NCBI RefSeq assembly: GCF_028282165.1
Contig: NZ_JANQIM010000048.1
Location: 22,776-86,775 of the forward strand
From: Winogradskyella sp.
Lineage (GTDB): Bacteria; Bacteroidota; Bacteroidia; Flavobacteriales; Flavobacteriaceae
Direction of reading: 5' to 3'
Length of the DNA: 64,000 bases
This document shows, piece by piece, positions 8,373-16,207 of the stretch (position 1 is its first letter; each line of letters starts with the position of its first letter). The notes below the pieces were generated by a model. That model searched no databases. It was not told the DNA's origin and worked only from the letters and a program-made list of their open reading frames with translations. Position numbers and translations under genes: made by a program.

Positions 8373-10526
8373 TTATTGACCTTCTTTTTCTTTGACCTTC
8401 TTTTTCTCTTCTTTATTTTCAAGGGGTTTATCGCCAGGTTTCAGTAGTGACTTTGTCTTATCCTGTGGTATAAGCTCAATGCTATCTTTTAATTGTTCTT
8501 TATCTTCAAGGGGTTTATCACCAAGTTTTAGTAGTGACTTTGTTTTGTCCTGTGGTATAAGCTCAATGCTATCTTTTAATTGTTGTTTGTCTTGAAGGGA
8601 TTTGTCACCAAGTTTTAGTAGTGACTTTGTTTTGTCCTGTGGTATAAGCTCAATGCTGTCTTTTAATTGTTCTTTATCTTCAAGGGTTTTGTTTACAGGT
8701 TTTAATGGTTGCTTCATTGTATCCTGTAATTGAAGTCTAATACTATCCTTTGGATGCTCTGTTTGTTCTTGTTCACTTTCTTTTATTGGTAAGTTACGGG
8801 CTGCTTTGTTGGGTTTGTTGGGTACAGCTTCACTAGCTTCCTCAATGCGTTCCATAACACTATCATCTACAAAATCTTCTGGAGGCACATAGTCCTCAAG
8901 ACCTGTGATTTTTGGCAATACCAAAGGCGGATCATCTTTAAATAAATCCTCAACGGATAGTGGACGTTCTTCGCCTCTCCAATCAAATCCCCTAAGTCGT
9001 TTTGAACTTCTTGGAAAGTCTGCTTCGGGAAAAATATTACCGTCTATTTGGTTATTAAAACGCACTTCGTCTATGGCTTGGTCCACGATTTGAATATTGA
9101 TACTGCCTGATTTCGATTTTTGTATACCGATCAACTCATTGGCATCATTTCGCATATAACGAATAGTTTCGGCATTTTTAATAATGTCTACATTATATAT
9201 TTCATTATCCCTGAACAATCCGATAAGCCGTTGACCTTTTATCTGATTAAAGCCATCTTCACTCAATGTATCCTTACTCACCAAGAACGCATTATTAAAT
9301 ACCTTTAAGGAATCTAATTTTTCAGTTTCGACATTAGAAATCAAATGAATAGTATCACCAGTCATCTGATTGCCTAAATTCCAAAGTACAGGTTTTCTGG
9401 CCAAGGCAAAAACATCTGTAGAGCTATAGCGTGCCAAATTAATCAATTGTGTAAGTCCTGTTTTGTGATCTACATGAATGGAGTCGGCTTTACCAGCCAA
9501 ATCACTTTTGTATAGCTTGGCGTTATAATAAGCTCTTGTGATTCGGTTATCTTCTTTCCCCGTTACCATTAATGTATCCGCATGCAAATACACTGAATCT
9601 TGTTCCTGAACGGTTATCGCCAGTGCTCGTTTAGTGATAAAAACGGAATCCTTATCGCGCCACACCTCGGCATAGTGCCCTTTTACAATACTGTTATTTA
9701 TGGTGTCGGTAACTGTAATATTGTTGGTGGCTGAAGCAAAACTTCGATTGCGGTCAAAATAAATGCTATCGCCTTCTACGGTTCTATTGTCGTAATAGAC
9801 TTTAGCATTACGCTGAAAATAACCTGTATTGGCATTGGTATCATAGAAGCCTCGTTCTGTGTAGATTCTACTTGTTTCTCCCACTATGGTCGAGGGTCCA
9901 AACAAGTAAGCGTGGCCATTGTCTGGGAAGAAATCGAGACGCTCTGTATTGAGTGTATAATCTGGATTTACGAGTATTACATTTTTGGTAAACTGGTATT
10001 TTTTGGCAGTCATGTAATAACGCCCAATCTGGCTTGTAATGGTGCCCGAAGAATCCTTAACGACTTTACCATTGGTATTGTAATAGGCAAGCTGCCGTGT
10101 TCGATCAAAATAAAGCTTATCTGTTGTTAACACAGATTGCGGTTCGGTTAAAACCACATCGCCTTGGGCAAATGCCAATTCCGTTTTACCACTGTATTCT
10201 ACATATTTGGCTACCATGGAAATGGAGTCGCCTTGTTTCATATTCACATTGCTAAAAGCTTCTATATAATCTTGATCTTCGTAATAGATGGCTTTATCGC
10301 ACCACATATTAACCCCTTTGTGTATAAAATGGACTTGTTGCGATTCGTCACGTAGAAAAACCAAAGCACCATCTTCAATTTCTGGGTCAGATGCTGCTAT
10401 ACCTGCGTACTCAATGGTTATTTTCTGTTTTCCTTGAGAAAAACTGAAAGTAGAAAAGCAAAGTGCAAAAATTAAAATTAGATTATTTAAACGATTCAAA
10501 GCTATATGTTTCTTGCAAAGTAACAC
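8373..10526 (-). CDS. OstA/LptA-like LPS transport protein
   Basis: A 717-residue protein with an N-terminal signal peptide (hydrophobic stretch ending in FSTFSFSQ) and a long OstA/LptA-type beta-jellyroll region, about residues 35-480, of short repeated strands (VYYDNRTVEGDSIYFDRN-like). The family carries lipopolysaccharide across the periplasm, and Bacteroidota versions are longer than E. coli LptA. After a conserved VDDSVMERIEEA segment come a proline/lysine-rich tail and 29-residue repeats. The start is uncertain: GTG at 10526 follows a stop immediately, and an internal TTG gives MNRLNNLILIFALCF, a cleaner signal peptide. It is followed without a gap by the aminotransferase. Confidence 0.85.
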   Translation of the reverse strand: MLLCKKHIALNRLNNLILIFALCFSTFSFSQGKQKITIEYAGIAASDPEIEDGALVFLRDESQQVHFIHKGVNMWCDKAIYYEDQDYIEAFSNVNMKQGDSISMVAKYVEYSGKTELAFAQGDVVLTEPQSVLTTDKLYFDRTRQLAYYNTNGKVVKDSSGTITSQIGRYYMTAKKYQFTKNVILVNPDYTLNTERLDFFPDNGHAYLFGPSTIVGETSRIYTERGFYDTNANTGYFQRNAKVYYDNRTVEGDSIYFDRNRSFASATNNITVTDTINNSIVKGHYAEVWRDKDSVFITKRALAITVQEQDSVYLHADTLMVTGKEDNRITRAYYNAKLYKSDLAGKADSIHVDHKTGLTQLINLARYSSTDVFALARKPVLWNLGNQMTGDTIHLISNVETEKLDSLKVFNNAFLVSKDTLSEDGFNQIKGQRLIGLFRDNEIYNVDIIKNAETIRYMRNDANELIGIQKSKSGSINIQIVDQAIDEVRFNNQIDGNIFPEADFPRSSKRLRGFDWRGEERPLSVEDLFKDDPPLVLPKITGLEDYVPPEDFVDDSVMERIEEASEAVPNKPNKAARNLPIKESEQEQTEHPKDSIRLQLQDTMKQPLKPVNKTLEDKEQLKDSIELIPQDKTKSLLKLGDKSLQDKQQLKDSIELIPQDKTKSLLKLGDKPLEDKEQLKDSIELIPQDKTKSLLKPGDKPLENKEEKKKVKEKEGQ
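8412..8759 (-). repeat. 87-bp tandem repeats in the OstA-like gene
   Basis: Three nearly identical 87-bp units (8586-8672, 8499-8585, 8412-8498), each encoding a 29-residue unit containing KDSIELIPQDKTKSLLK, are preceded by a diverged fourth unit (8673-8759). The near identity at DNA level, including synonymous sites, points to recent expansion. The repeats code for a Lys/Glu/Asp-rich, probably disordered tail. Confidence 0.9.
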
Positions 10527-10585
10527 TTATAGATTTGCTTTAGTATTGGTTAACAGTTTTTTTAACAAAAGAAAAGAGCTTAAAA

Positions 10586-11866
10586 TTATAGCTCCTTCCT
10601 CACAATCGTCTGTTTACGATCAGGTCCGACGGACACAATAGTAATAGGAATACTGAGTTCATTTTCCAAGAACTCTACATAGTCATTAAACTCCTTAGGT
10701 AATTGAGACGCTTCGGTCATTGCTGTTAAATCCTCTGACCAACCTTTTATATCGGTATAGATTGGTGACACATTTTCGGCTTCAATATTATAAGGCAAAT
10801 GGTTAATGGTTTCTCCTTTATAATTATAGGCTGTACATACTTTTAAAGTGTCGAAACCAGATAATACATCACCTTTCATCATAATAAGTTGGGTAACACC
10901 ATTAACTTGGCAAGCATAACGCAAAGCGACTAAGTCTAACCAACCACAACGTCTTGGGCGACCTGTGGTAGCTCCAAATTCATGACCAACGCGTCCCATG
11001 GTTTCACCTGCTTCATCAAATAGCTCGGTTGGGAATGGTCCTGAACCCACGCGAGTTGTGTATGCTTTAAAGATACCAAACACATCACCAATTTTGCTTG
11101 GCGCAACTCCTAAACCCGTACAAGCTCCGGCAGCAGTTGTGTTAGATGAGGTTACAAAAGGGTAGGTTCCGAAATCTATATCGAGTAATGAGCCTTGAGC
11201 ACCTTCGGCCAAAATAGATTGCCCAGCGGTTTGTGCTTGATGGATATATTCTTCAGAATCTATAAACTTTAAGGTTTTTAGGGTATTGATACCTTCAAAG
11301 AAGTCGGTTTCTAAATCCTCTAAATCGTATTGAATATCCACATCATAGAAATCGATCATAGCTTCATGCTTATCCGCTAAAGCTCTATATTTTTTCTTCC
11401 AGTTAGATAGTTCAATATCACCAACTCTAATGCCGTTTCTACCGGTTTTATCCATGTATGTTGGTCCGATACCTTTGAGTGTTGAACCTATTTTCGCCTT
11501 CCCTTTCGAAGCTTCACTCGCAGCGTCCAATAAGCGATGTGTAGGTAAAATAATATGTGCCTTGCGCGAGATGTAAAGGGATTTTTTATAATCAACATTT
11601 TGCTCATCTAACTTGTCGAGTTCTTTTTTAAATATTACAGGATCAATAACTACGCCATTGCCCACAAGATTTATGGTGTTGTCGTGAAAAATTCCGGAAG
11701 GGATTGTGTGCAAAACGTGCTTACGTCCATTAAAGACTAAAGTGTGACCAGCATTTGGTCCTCCTTGAAATCTTGCAATAATATCATATTTAGAGGTGAA
11801 TACGTCAACAATTTTCCCTTTGCCTTCGTCACCCCATTGTAAACCTAGTAGTAAATCTACCGCCAT
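10586..11866 (-). CDS. purA: Adenylosuccinate synthase
   Basis: Joins IMP and aspartate using GTP to form adenylosuccinate, the first committed step to AMP; cytoplasmic. The 426 aa match the family length. Seen motifs are the N-terminal GLQWGDEGKGKIVD P-loop with catalytic Asp, GGPNAGHT, the IGTTLKGIGPTYMDK-type segment, EGAQGSLLDIDFGTYPFVTSSN, TTRVGSGPFPTE and the C-terminal VSVGPDRKQTI. The start ATG at 11866 is 13 bp after the Fur-family gene, so the two are probably cotranscribed. Confidence 0.97.
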   Translation of the reverse strand: MAVDLLLGLQWGDEGKGKIVDVFTSKYDIIARFQGGPNAGHTLVFNGRKHVLHTIPSGIFHDNTINLVGNGVVIDPVIFKKELDKLDEQNVDYKKSLYISRKAHIILPTHRLLDAASEASKGKAKIGSTLKGIGPTYMDKTGRNGIRVGDIELSNWKKKYRALADKHEAMIDFYDVDIQYDLEDLETDFFEGINTLKTLKFIDSEEYIHQAQTAGQSILAEGAQGSLLDIDFGTYPFVTSSNTTAAGACTGLGVAPSKIGDVFGIFKAYTTRVGSGPFPTELFDEAGETMGRVGHEFGATTGRPRRCGWLDLVALRYACQVNGVTQLIMMKGDVLSGFDTLKVCTAYNYKGETINHLPYNIEAENVSPIYTDIKGWSEDLTAMTEASQLPKEFNDYVEFLENELSIPITIVSVGPDRKQTIVRKEL

Positions 11867-11879
11867 GTTAAAAAGTTAG

Positions 11880-12332
11880 TTAGTCGTCTGCTTTACGGTT
11901 GCCGTAAAAGTATAGTGAATGATTAGTTATCTCAATATCAAAAACCTCTTCAATGGTTTTTTTTATGGATTGAATGCGAGGATCGCAGAATTCTATAACT
12001 TCACCAGTATCTGTGAGAATGACATGATCGTGCTGCTTATCGAAATAGGACTTTTCGTAATGGGCCTGATTTTGCCCAAATTGGTGTTTGCGAACCAGAT
12101 CACATTCTAACAGCAATTCTATGGTATTGTAAAGTGTGGCTCTACTTACACGATAGTTTTTATTCTTCATTTTGATATATAAGGACTCAATATCAAAATG
12201 TTCTTCACTATCGTATATCTCTTGAAGAATGGCATAGCGCTCTGGAGTTTTTCTATGGCCTTTATCTTCAAGGAATTGCGTAAATACACGTTTTACGATT
12301 TCCTGATTACTTTCTTCTGTTGTTGCATTCAT
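11880..12332 (-). CDS. Fur-family metal-responsive transcriptional regulator
   Basis: A winged-helix DNA-binding regulator of the Fur/Zur/PerR family. The recognition region YRVSRATLYNTIELLLE and the metal-site motif HDHVILTDTGEVIEF are clear. The C-terminal CxxC structural zinc site of many Fur proteins is absent: the only Cys in that half is FCDP. Two starts are possible. The upstream TTG at 12344 lies inside a TAAATTTG promoter box (12342-12349), so it would sit upstream of the transcript; the ATG at 12332, giving MNATTEESN, is preferred. It probably shares a transcript with purA. Whether it senses iron, zinc or peroxide cannot be told. Confidence 0.88.
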   Translation of the reverse strand: MNATTEESNQEIVKRVFTQFLEDKGHRKTPERYAILQEIYDSEEHFDIESLYIKMKNKNYRVSRATLYNTIELLLECDLVRKHQFGQNQAHYEKSYFDKQHDHVILTDTGEVIEFCDPRIQSIKKTIEEVFDIEITNHSLYFYGNRKADD

Positions 12333-12341
12333 AATAAGGTG

Positions 12342-12349
12342 CAAATTTA
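12342..12349 (-). promoter_or_regulatory. Bacteroidota -7 promoter box (TAAATTTG) for the Fur-family gene
   Basis: TAAATTTG followed by C on the minus strand fits the TAnnTTTG consensus. Transcription would begin about 6-7 bases downstream, only a few bases before the ATG at 12332, giving an almost leaderless mRNA. I found no good TTG -33 element at the usual distance, which lowers confidence. Confidence 0.5.
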
Positions 12350-12517
12350 CATAAAATTAAGGGAATTAATAATGTAGTAACTATGTTTTAAGTCGAAAGA
12401 AATGAACAAGTTTTCAAAAAGCTTCTTGATAATCTCAATCCAGATAGTCTCAATAGCTATAGGAACCTAAACGGTAGGAACACTCAAAGCAGCAGACTCG
12501 AGAATAGTTTGGATATA

Positions 12518-14725
12518 TTATACCCTAGTCACTTTGTCGATCCCGTTAATTTTTTTGAGTTTTTCAATAAGGTTTTTTAACATCGCTTGGTTTTTTACCT
12601 CTACTGTAATATCTCCATTAAAAATACCGTCATCACTAGAAAAACTTATGCTTTTCATATTAACGTGTAGGTTCTCAGAAATGAGCGTAGTAATGTCATT
12701 AACCAAACCAAGGTTATCAATTCCTGAAAGCTTTATGCTAGATGTATAGGTGCGTTGCGACGAATCTATCCATTTAGCCTGCATGATACGGTAGGCGTAA
12801 TTAGACTGAAGACTTAAGGCGTTTGGGCAATTCTTTTTATGTACTTTTATACCGTCATTAACGGTTAAAAAGCCGAACACTTTGTCACCAGGAATTGGGT
12901 TGCAGCAGTTTGCCAAAGTATAGTTAAGGCGTTCTTCTTCTTTTCCAAAAACCAGCATGTCATATTTAGAGGTAATCTCTTCTTTATCGATATCCTTGGG
13001 AACATCTGGTTTTCGTATGCGGTTTTTAATATAGCTCATAAAGGCATTGCTGCGCGAAGAAGCAAAGGCTTTTAATTTTGCATTATCAATAGTGCCAATA
13101 CCTACACGGTAAAATAAATCTAGTGATGTTTTTAGTTTAAAGTAGTTTACCAATTGGTTGACCGATTTCTCGTTTAGGGTAATCTTGAGTTGCTTTAACT
13201 TACGTCTCAAGATCTCTTTACCTTCCTCGGCAATTTCCTTAGTGTGCGCATTTAATGCCGATTTAATCTTACTTCTAGCTCTTGCGGTGGTTGCATAATC
13301 AAGCCAATTGGCATTGGGTTTGGCATTTTCGGATGTCAAGATTTCTACACGATCTCCACTTTGCAACTCGTAGCTTAAGGGTACCAATTTACCATTAACT
13401 TTTGCGCCACGTGTTGTCATACCCACTTCGGTGTGGATACTAAAAGCGAAATCTAGAGGCGTTGCACCTTTAGGCAAGGACTTTAGATCCCCTTTTGGTG
13501 AGAATACAAAAATTTCTTTGGAGTAGAGATTGAGCTTAAATTGCTCTACAAAATCAACCGCATCAGCTTCATTGTTTTCTAAAGCTTCCTGCAGTTTGTT
13601 TATCCATAAATCTAGATTATCTTCTTTGTCATTGGCATTTTTGTATTTGTAATGTGCTGCATAGCCTTTTTCGGCAATTTCGTTCATACGTTCGCTACGT
13701 ATCTGAACTTCGACCCAACGACTTTTTGGTCCAACAACAGTGATATGCAATGCTTCGTAACCCGTTGATTTTGGTGAGGAAATCCAGTCACGAAGTCGAA
13801 TAGGATTTGGCGTAAAGTGATCGGTAACGATCGAATAGATTTTCCAAGCGAGGAATTTCTCGTTTTCAAAATCTGATTTATAGATGATCCTTACGGCAAA
13901 CTTGTCGTATACTTCATCAAAGGATACACCTTGTTTTACCATCTTTCTACGAATGCTAAAAATAGATTTTGGTCTTCCTTTTATGACGTAGTTAAGTCCT
14001 TCCTTATTTAAAGATTTTTCAATGACTTTGGAAAAGGATTTAATGTAAACATCTTGCTCTTCCTTGCTCTCCTGCATCTTTTCGGCAATGTCTTTATAGA
14101 CTTCGGGTTCGGTATATTTTAAGCCTAAATCCTCGAGCTCGGTTTTAATATTGTAAAGTCCAATTCTGTGTGCCAGCGGTGCATAGATGTATAAGGTTTC
14201 TGAGGCGATTTTTACTTGCTTGTCGTCGCGCATAGAATCCATGGTTTGCATATTGTGCAAACGGTCTGCTATTTTAATAATGATAACCCTAACGTCCTCG
14301 TTGAGTGTGAGCAACATTTTACGGAAGTTCTCTGCTTGAAGCGAGACATCCATATCCTTTTTTAAAGATGATATTTTGGTTAGGCCATCCACAATTCTTG
14401 CTACGGTTTCACCGAACAAACGTTCAATATCTGCTATGGTATAGTTGGGATTGTCTTCAACCACATCGTGAAGCAGGGCGGAAGCAATAGAGGTGGCATC
14501 CAAACCAATTTCTTGGGCGACGATTTTTGCTACAGCTATTGGATGAAATATATAAGCTTCTCCAGATTTGCGACGCTGATCTTTATGTGCGTCGAGTGCC
14601 ACCTCAAACGCCTGACGAATCAGCTTCTTGTCGTCTTTGGTTAAGGTCTGGTAGCTTACTCTAAGGAGCTCTCTGTAAGCTTTGGCAATGGCTGCATTTT
14701 CTTTTTCAATATCCGCTTCAGTCAT
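12518..14725 (-). CDS. rsh: RelA/SpoT homologue, bifunctional (p)ppGpp synthetase/hydrolase
   Basis: Makes and degrades the stringent-response alarmone. A long-type RSH of about 735 aa. Order: HD hydrolase domain (HPIAVAKIV, then ALLHDVVEDN with the HD pair, near residues 60-95), synthetase domain (YDKFAVRIIYKS, YEALHITVVGP, VEVQIRSERM) at about 240-370, TGS domain (VFSPKGDLKSLPKGATPLDFA) near 410-470, a zinc-finger-like NCCNPIPGD near 630, and a C-terminal ACT domain. Hydrolase and synthetase motifs both look intact. An in-frame TTG at 14743 gives a longer version, but ATG at 14725 (MTEADIEKEN) is the natural start. Confidence 0.95.
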   Translation of the reverse strand: MTEADIEKENAAIAKAYRELLRVSYQTLTKDDKKLIRQAFEVALDAHKDQRRKSGEAYIFHPIAVAKIVAQEIGLDATSIASALLHDVVEDNPNYTIADIERLFGETVARIVDGLTKISSLKKDMDVSLQAENFRKMLLTLNEDVRVIIIKIADRLHNMQTMDSMRDDKQVKIASETLYIYAPLAHRIGLYNIKTELEDLGLKYTEPEVYKDIAEKMQESKEEQDVYIKSFSKVIEKSLNKEGLNYVIKGRPKSIFSIRRKMVKQGVSFDEVYDKFAVRIIYKSDFENEKFLAWKIYSIVTDHFTPNPIRLRDWISSPKSTGYEALHITVVGPKSRWVEVQIRSERMNEIAEKGYAAHYKYKNANDKEDNLDLWINKLQEALENNEADAVDFVEQFKLNLYSKEIFVFSPKGDLKSLPKGATPLDFAFSIHTEVGMTTRGAKVNGKLVPLSYELQSGDRVEILTSENAKPNANWLDYATTARARSKIKSALNAHTKEIAEEGKEILRRKLKQLKITLNEKSVNQLVNYFKLKTSLDLFYRVGIGTIDNAKLKAFASSRSNAFMSYIKNRIRKPDVPKDIDKEEITSKYDMLVFGKEEERLNYTLANCCNPIPGDKVFGFLTVNDGIKVHKKNCPNALSLQSNYAYRIMQAKWIDSSQRTYTSSIKLSGIDNLGLVNDITTLISENLHVNMKSISFSSDDGIFNGDITVEVKNQAMLKNLIEKLKKINGIDKVTRV

Positions 14726-14829
14726 AACAACTAAAGTAAGCAAACTCTATGAATTGGGCAATGGGTTTTTGAAAGGAAATTTTGGAAAGCTTTAAGGGGC
14801 TAAGTATGAAATTTAAAAACAATTTATTG

Positions 14830-15170
14830 CTATTCTATAAAATATGGTTCTGCTTTTTCCTCCAGAATATCAATCAATTCCTTTTGATAGTATTTAAACT
14901 TGTCTGGAATTGACAAAACGATAATCTTATTTTTAAAATGTGACCCGCCATTATTTATGATTAGCTTTCTATGTTTTTTTCCATGGCGAATACCAAATCA
15001 GCCCAATTCATTAGTGCTTCCGTTAAAGGTTGCGTACCTTCCTTATTGCAAACCTTGAAATTGGTACCAGCTGAATCGAATTCAAAATCACTAAACTTTT
15101 CACTGAAATAATCTGAGGCTGTTTTTGAGCGCTGCTTGTTAGCTGAGCAAACAAATAGAATCTTTTTCAT
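14830..15170 (-). pseudogene. Low-molecular-weight protein-tyrosine-phosphatase family gene with a frameshift
   Basis: The first 69 residues (MKKILFVCSANKQRSKTA...) carry the LMW phosphatase P-loop-like CSANKQRS and run to an early TAA at 14961. The reading frame is lost at a run of seven A on the coding strand (15-bp area around 14972-14978). Adding one A restores a continuous frame to a TAG at 14830, with a sensible remainder containing KIIVLSIPDKFKYYQ, typical of these roughly 110-residue flavobacterial proteins. So the gene is a 113-codon ORF missing one base. This may be a real mutation, a phase-variable tract or a sequencing error. It lies 29 bp after the HxlR regulator on the same strand. 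The P-loop lacks the usual C-x5-R-S spacing, so enzymatic activity is uncertain even if the frame is restored. Confidence 0.8.
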
Positions 15171-15199
15171 TTTATTATTTTCTATATTTAATTAAAGTT

Positions 15200-15622
15200 T
15201 CAGATTATTAGTTTTTCACTATCAACATTAGCTGCTACTAATTTTGTGACCTCAGCTTTATTTTTTTGCAGCTTTTCTATAAATTCTGGGCTCACATTTA
15301 AACCATTTTTATGTTTTGCTGACCACAAGATTATCTCTAATAAAATTGGGATGAGATCCTTTCCTTTTTCTGTAAGTGAATAGATTTTTTGTGTTCTTTG
15401 CTTTTCATATATTTTTGATTCAATAATTTCAAGACTTTCCAGTCGTTTTAAGCGATCGGACAAGATATTGGTTGCAATCCCTTCTTTGGAGACCAAAAAT
15501 TCTTTGTAAAATTTTTTTCCATCAAATACCAAATCGCGAATAACTAGTAAAGTCCATTTATCACCAAGGTATTCTAATGCGTAATTTATAGGGCAATCCG
15601 ATCTTAGTTCATTTTTTTTCAT
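15200..15622 (-). CDS. HxlR-family transcriptional regulator
   Basis: A 140-residue winged-helix regulator of the HxlR/YodB type. It has the N-terminal conserved Cys (SDCPINYALEYLGDKWTLLVIRDL), the recognition helix around ILSDRLKRLESLEII and the wing YSLTEKGKDLIPIL. Members often repress a divergent gene and respond to electrophiles, quinones or redox through the conserved Cys; the signal here is inferred only. It is divergent from the NTF2-like gene at 15722, and two identical-half-site palindromes lie between them. The frameshifted phosphatase follows 29 bp downstream. Confidence 0.92.
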   Translation of the reverse strand: MKKNELRSDCPINYALEYLGDKWTLLVIRDLVFDGKKFYKEFLVSKEGIATNILSDRLKRLESLEIIESKIYEKQRTQKIYSLTEKGKDLIPILLEIILWSAKHKNGLNVSPEFIEKLQKNKAEVTKLVAANVDSEKLII

Positions 15623-15627
15623 AAAAC

Positions 15628-15644
15628 ACTTGCGTTTTGCAAGT
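15628..15644. promoter_or_regulatory. HxlR-type operator palindrome O1
   Basis: ACTTGC-GTTTT-GCAAGT, a perfect 6-bp inverted repeat with a 5-nt spacer. It covers the putative -33 TTG (15630-15632) of the plus-strand promoter and starts 6 bp from the regulator's own ATG. Binding here could control both genes. Confidence 0.75.
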
Positions 15645-15661
15645 AAATGTGATTATATTTG
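15630..15661 (+). promoter_or_regulatory. Promoter of the NTF2-like gene
   Basis: TTG at 15630-15632, a 21-bp spacer and TATATTTG at 15654-15661 match the Bacteroidota TTG / TAnnTTTG promoter. The transcript would start near 15668, within the second operator, leaving a leader of roughly 55 nt. Confidence 0.7.
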
Positions 15662-15664
15662 CTT

Positions 15665-15681
15665 ACTTGCATTTTGCAAGT
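15665..15681. promoter_or_regulatory. HxlR-type operator palindrome O2
   Basis: ACTTGC-ATTTT-GCAAGT, the same half-sites as O1, placed 37 bp further on and over the predicted transcription start. The two sites bracket the -7 box, an arrangement expected for repression. Confidence 0.75.
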
Positions 15682-15721
15682 TAATGATAATTCAACAATT
15701 ACTATCAAAACATATTAAAAA

Positions 15722-16201
15722 ATGGAAACATTACAGGTAGATCTAAAAAAACTTCAAAAATCAACATGGACGGATGAGGAGTTAAAAAATGCAGAGGTGG
15801 TAGCAGCGTTTATTCAAAAACTAATGAATGATCATGATTTTGAATACATAAAAGAAAAATACAGCAGTCATCCTTACAAACAACATAACCAGAGTATGGT
15901 TGACGGTATTACAGGAGTGTTAGAGGTGGTATCTAATTTTGCTAAAAAATACCCAGATTATACCTATGATGTTAAGCATTTTTATGTTGATGGTCCTTAT
16001 GTAACGTTACATTCACACGCTACTAATAACAAAAAACATCGTGGTAATCCACAGAAAGGATTGAATATCATGGATATCTGGAAAGTACAAGATGGCGTAA
16101 TTATGGAGCATTGGGATGCCGTACAACCTATTCATGGCTCTATGCGGTTTTTATTTTGGATGATTGGCGGCAAATTTAAGAATAAGAATACTTATTTTTA
16201 A
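15722..16201 (+). CDS. SnoaL/NTF2-like family protein
   Basis: A 159-residue soluble protein with the cone-shaped alpha+beta SnoaL/NTF2 pattern: an N-terminal helix (VAAFIQKLMNDHDFEYIKEKY), HPYKQHNQSMVDGITGV, and paired strands ending NIMDIWKVQDGVIMEHWD. The last is the typical edge of SnoaL-like enzymes (VDIWR...I.EHWDV). The substrate is unknown. The divergent HxlR gene and operators suggest it is induced by the ligand of that regulator, perhaps for detoxification or small-molecule modification. The C-terminus (FLFWMIGGKFKNKN) is an unusual hydrophobic/basic tail. Confidence 0.8.
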   Translation: METLQVDLKKLQKSTWTDEELKNAEVVAAFIQKLMNDHDFEYIKEKYSSHPYKQHNQSMVDGITGVLEVVSNFAKKYPDYTYDVKHFYVDGPYVTLHSHATNNKKHRGNPQKGLNIMDIWKVQDGVIMEHWDAVQPIHGSMRFLFWMIGGKFKNKNTYF

Positions 16202-16207
16202 TTAGGC

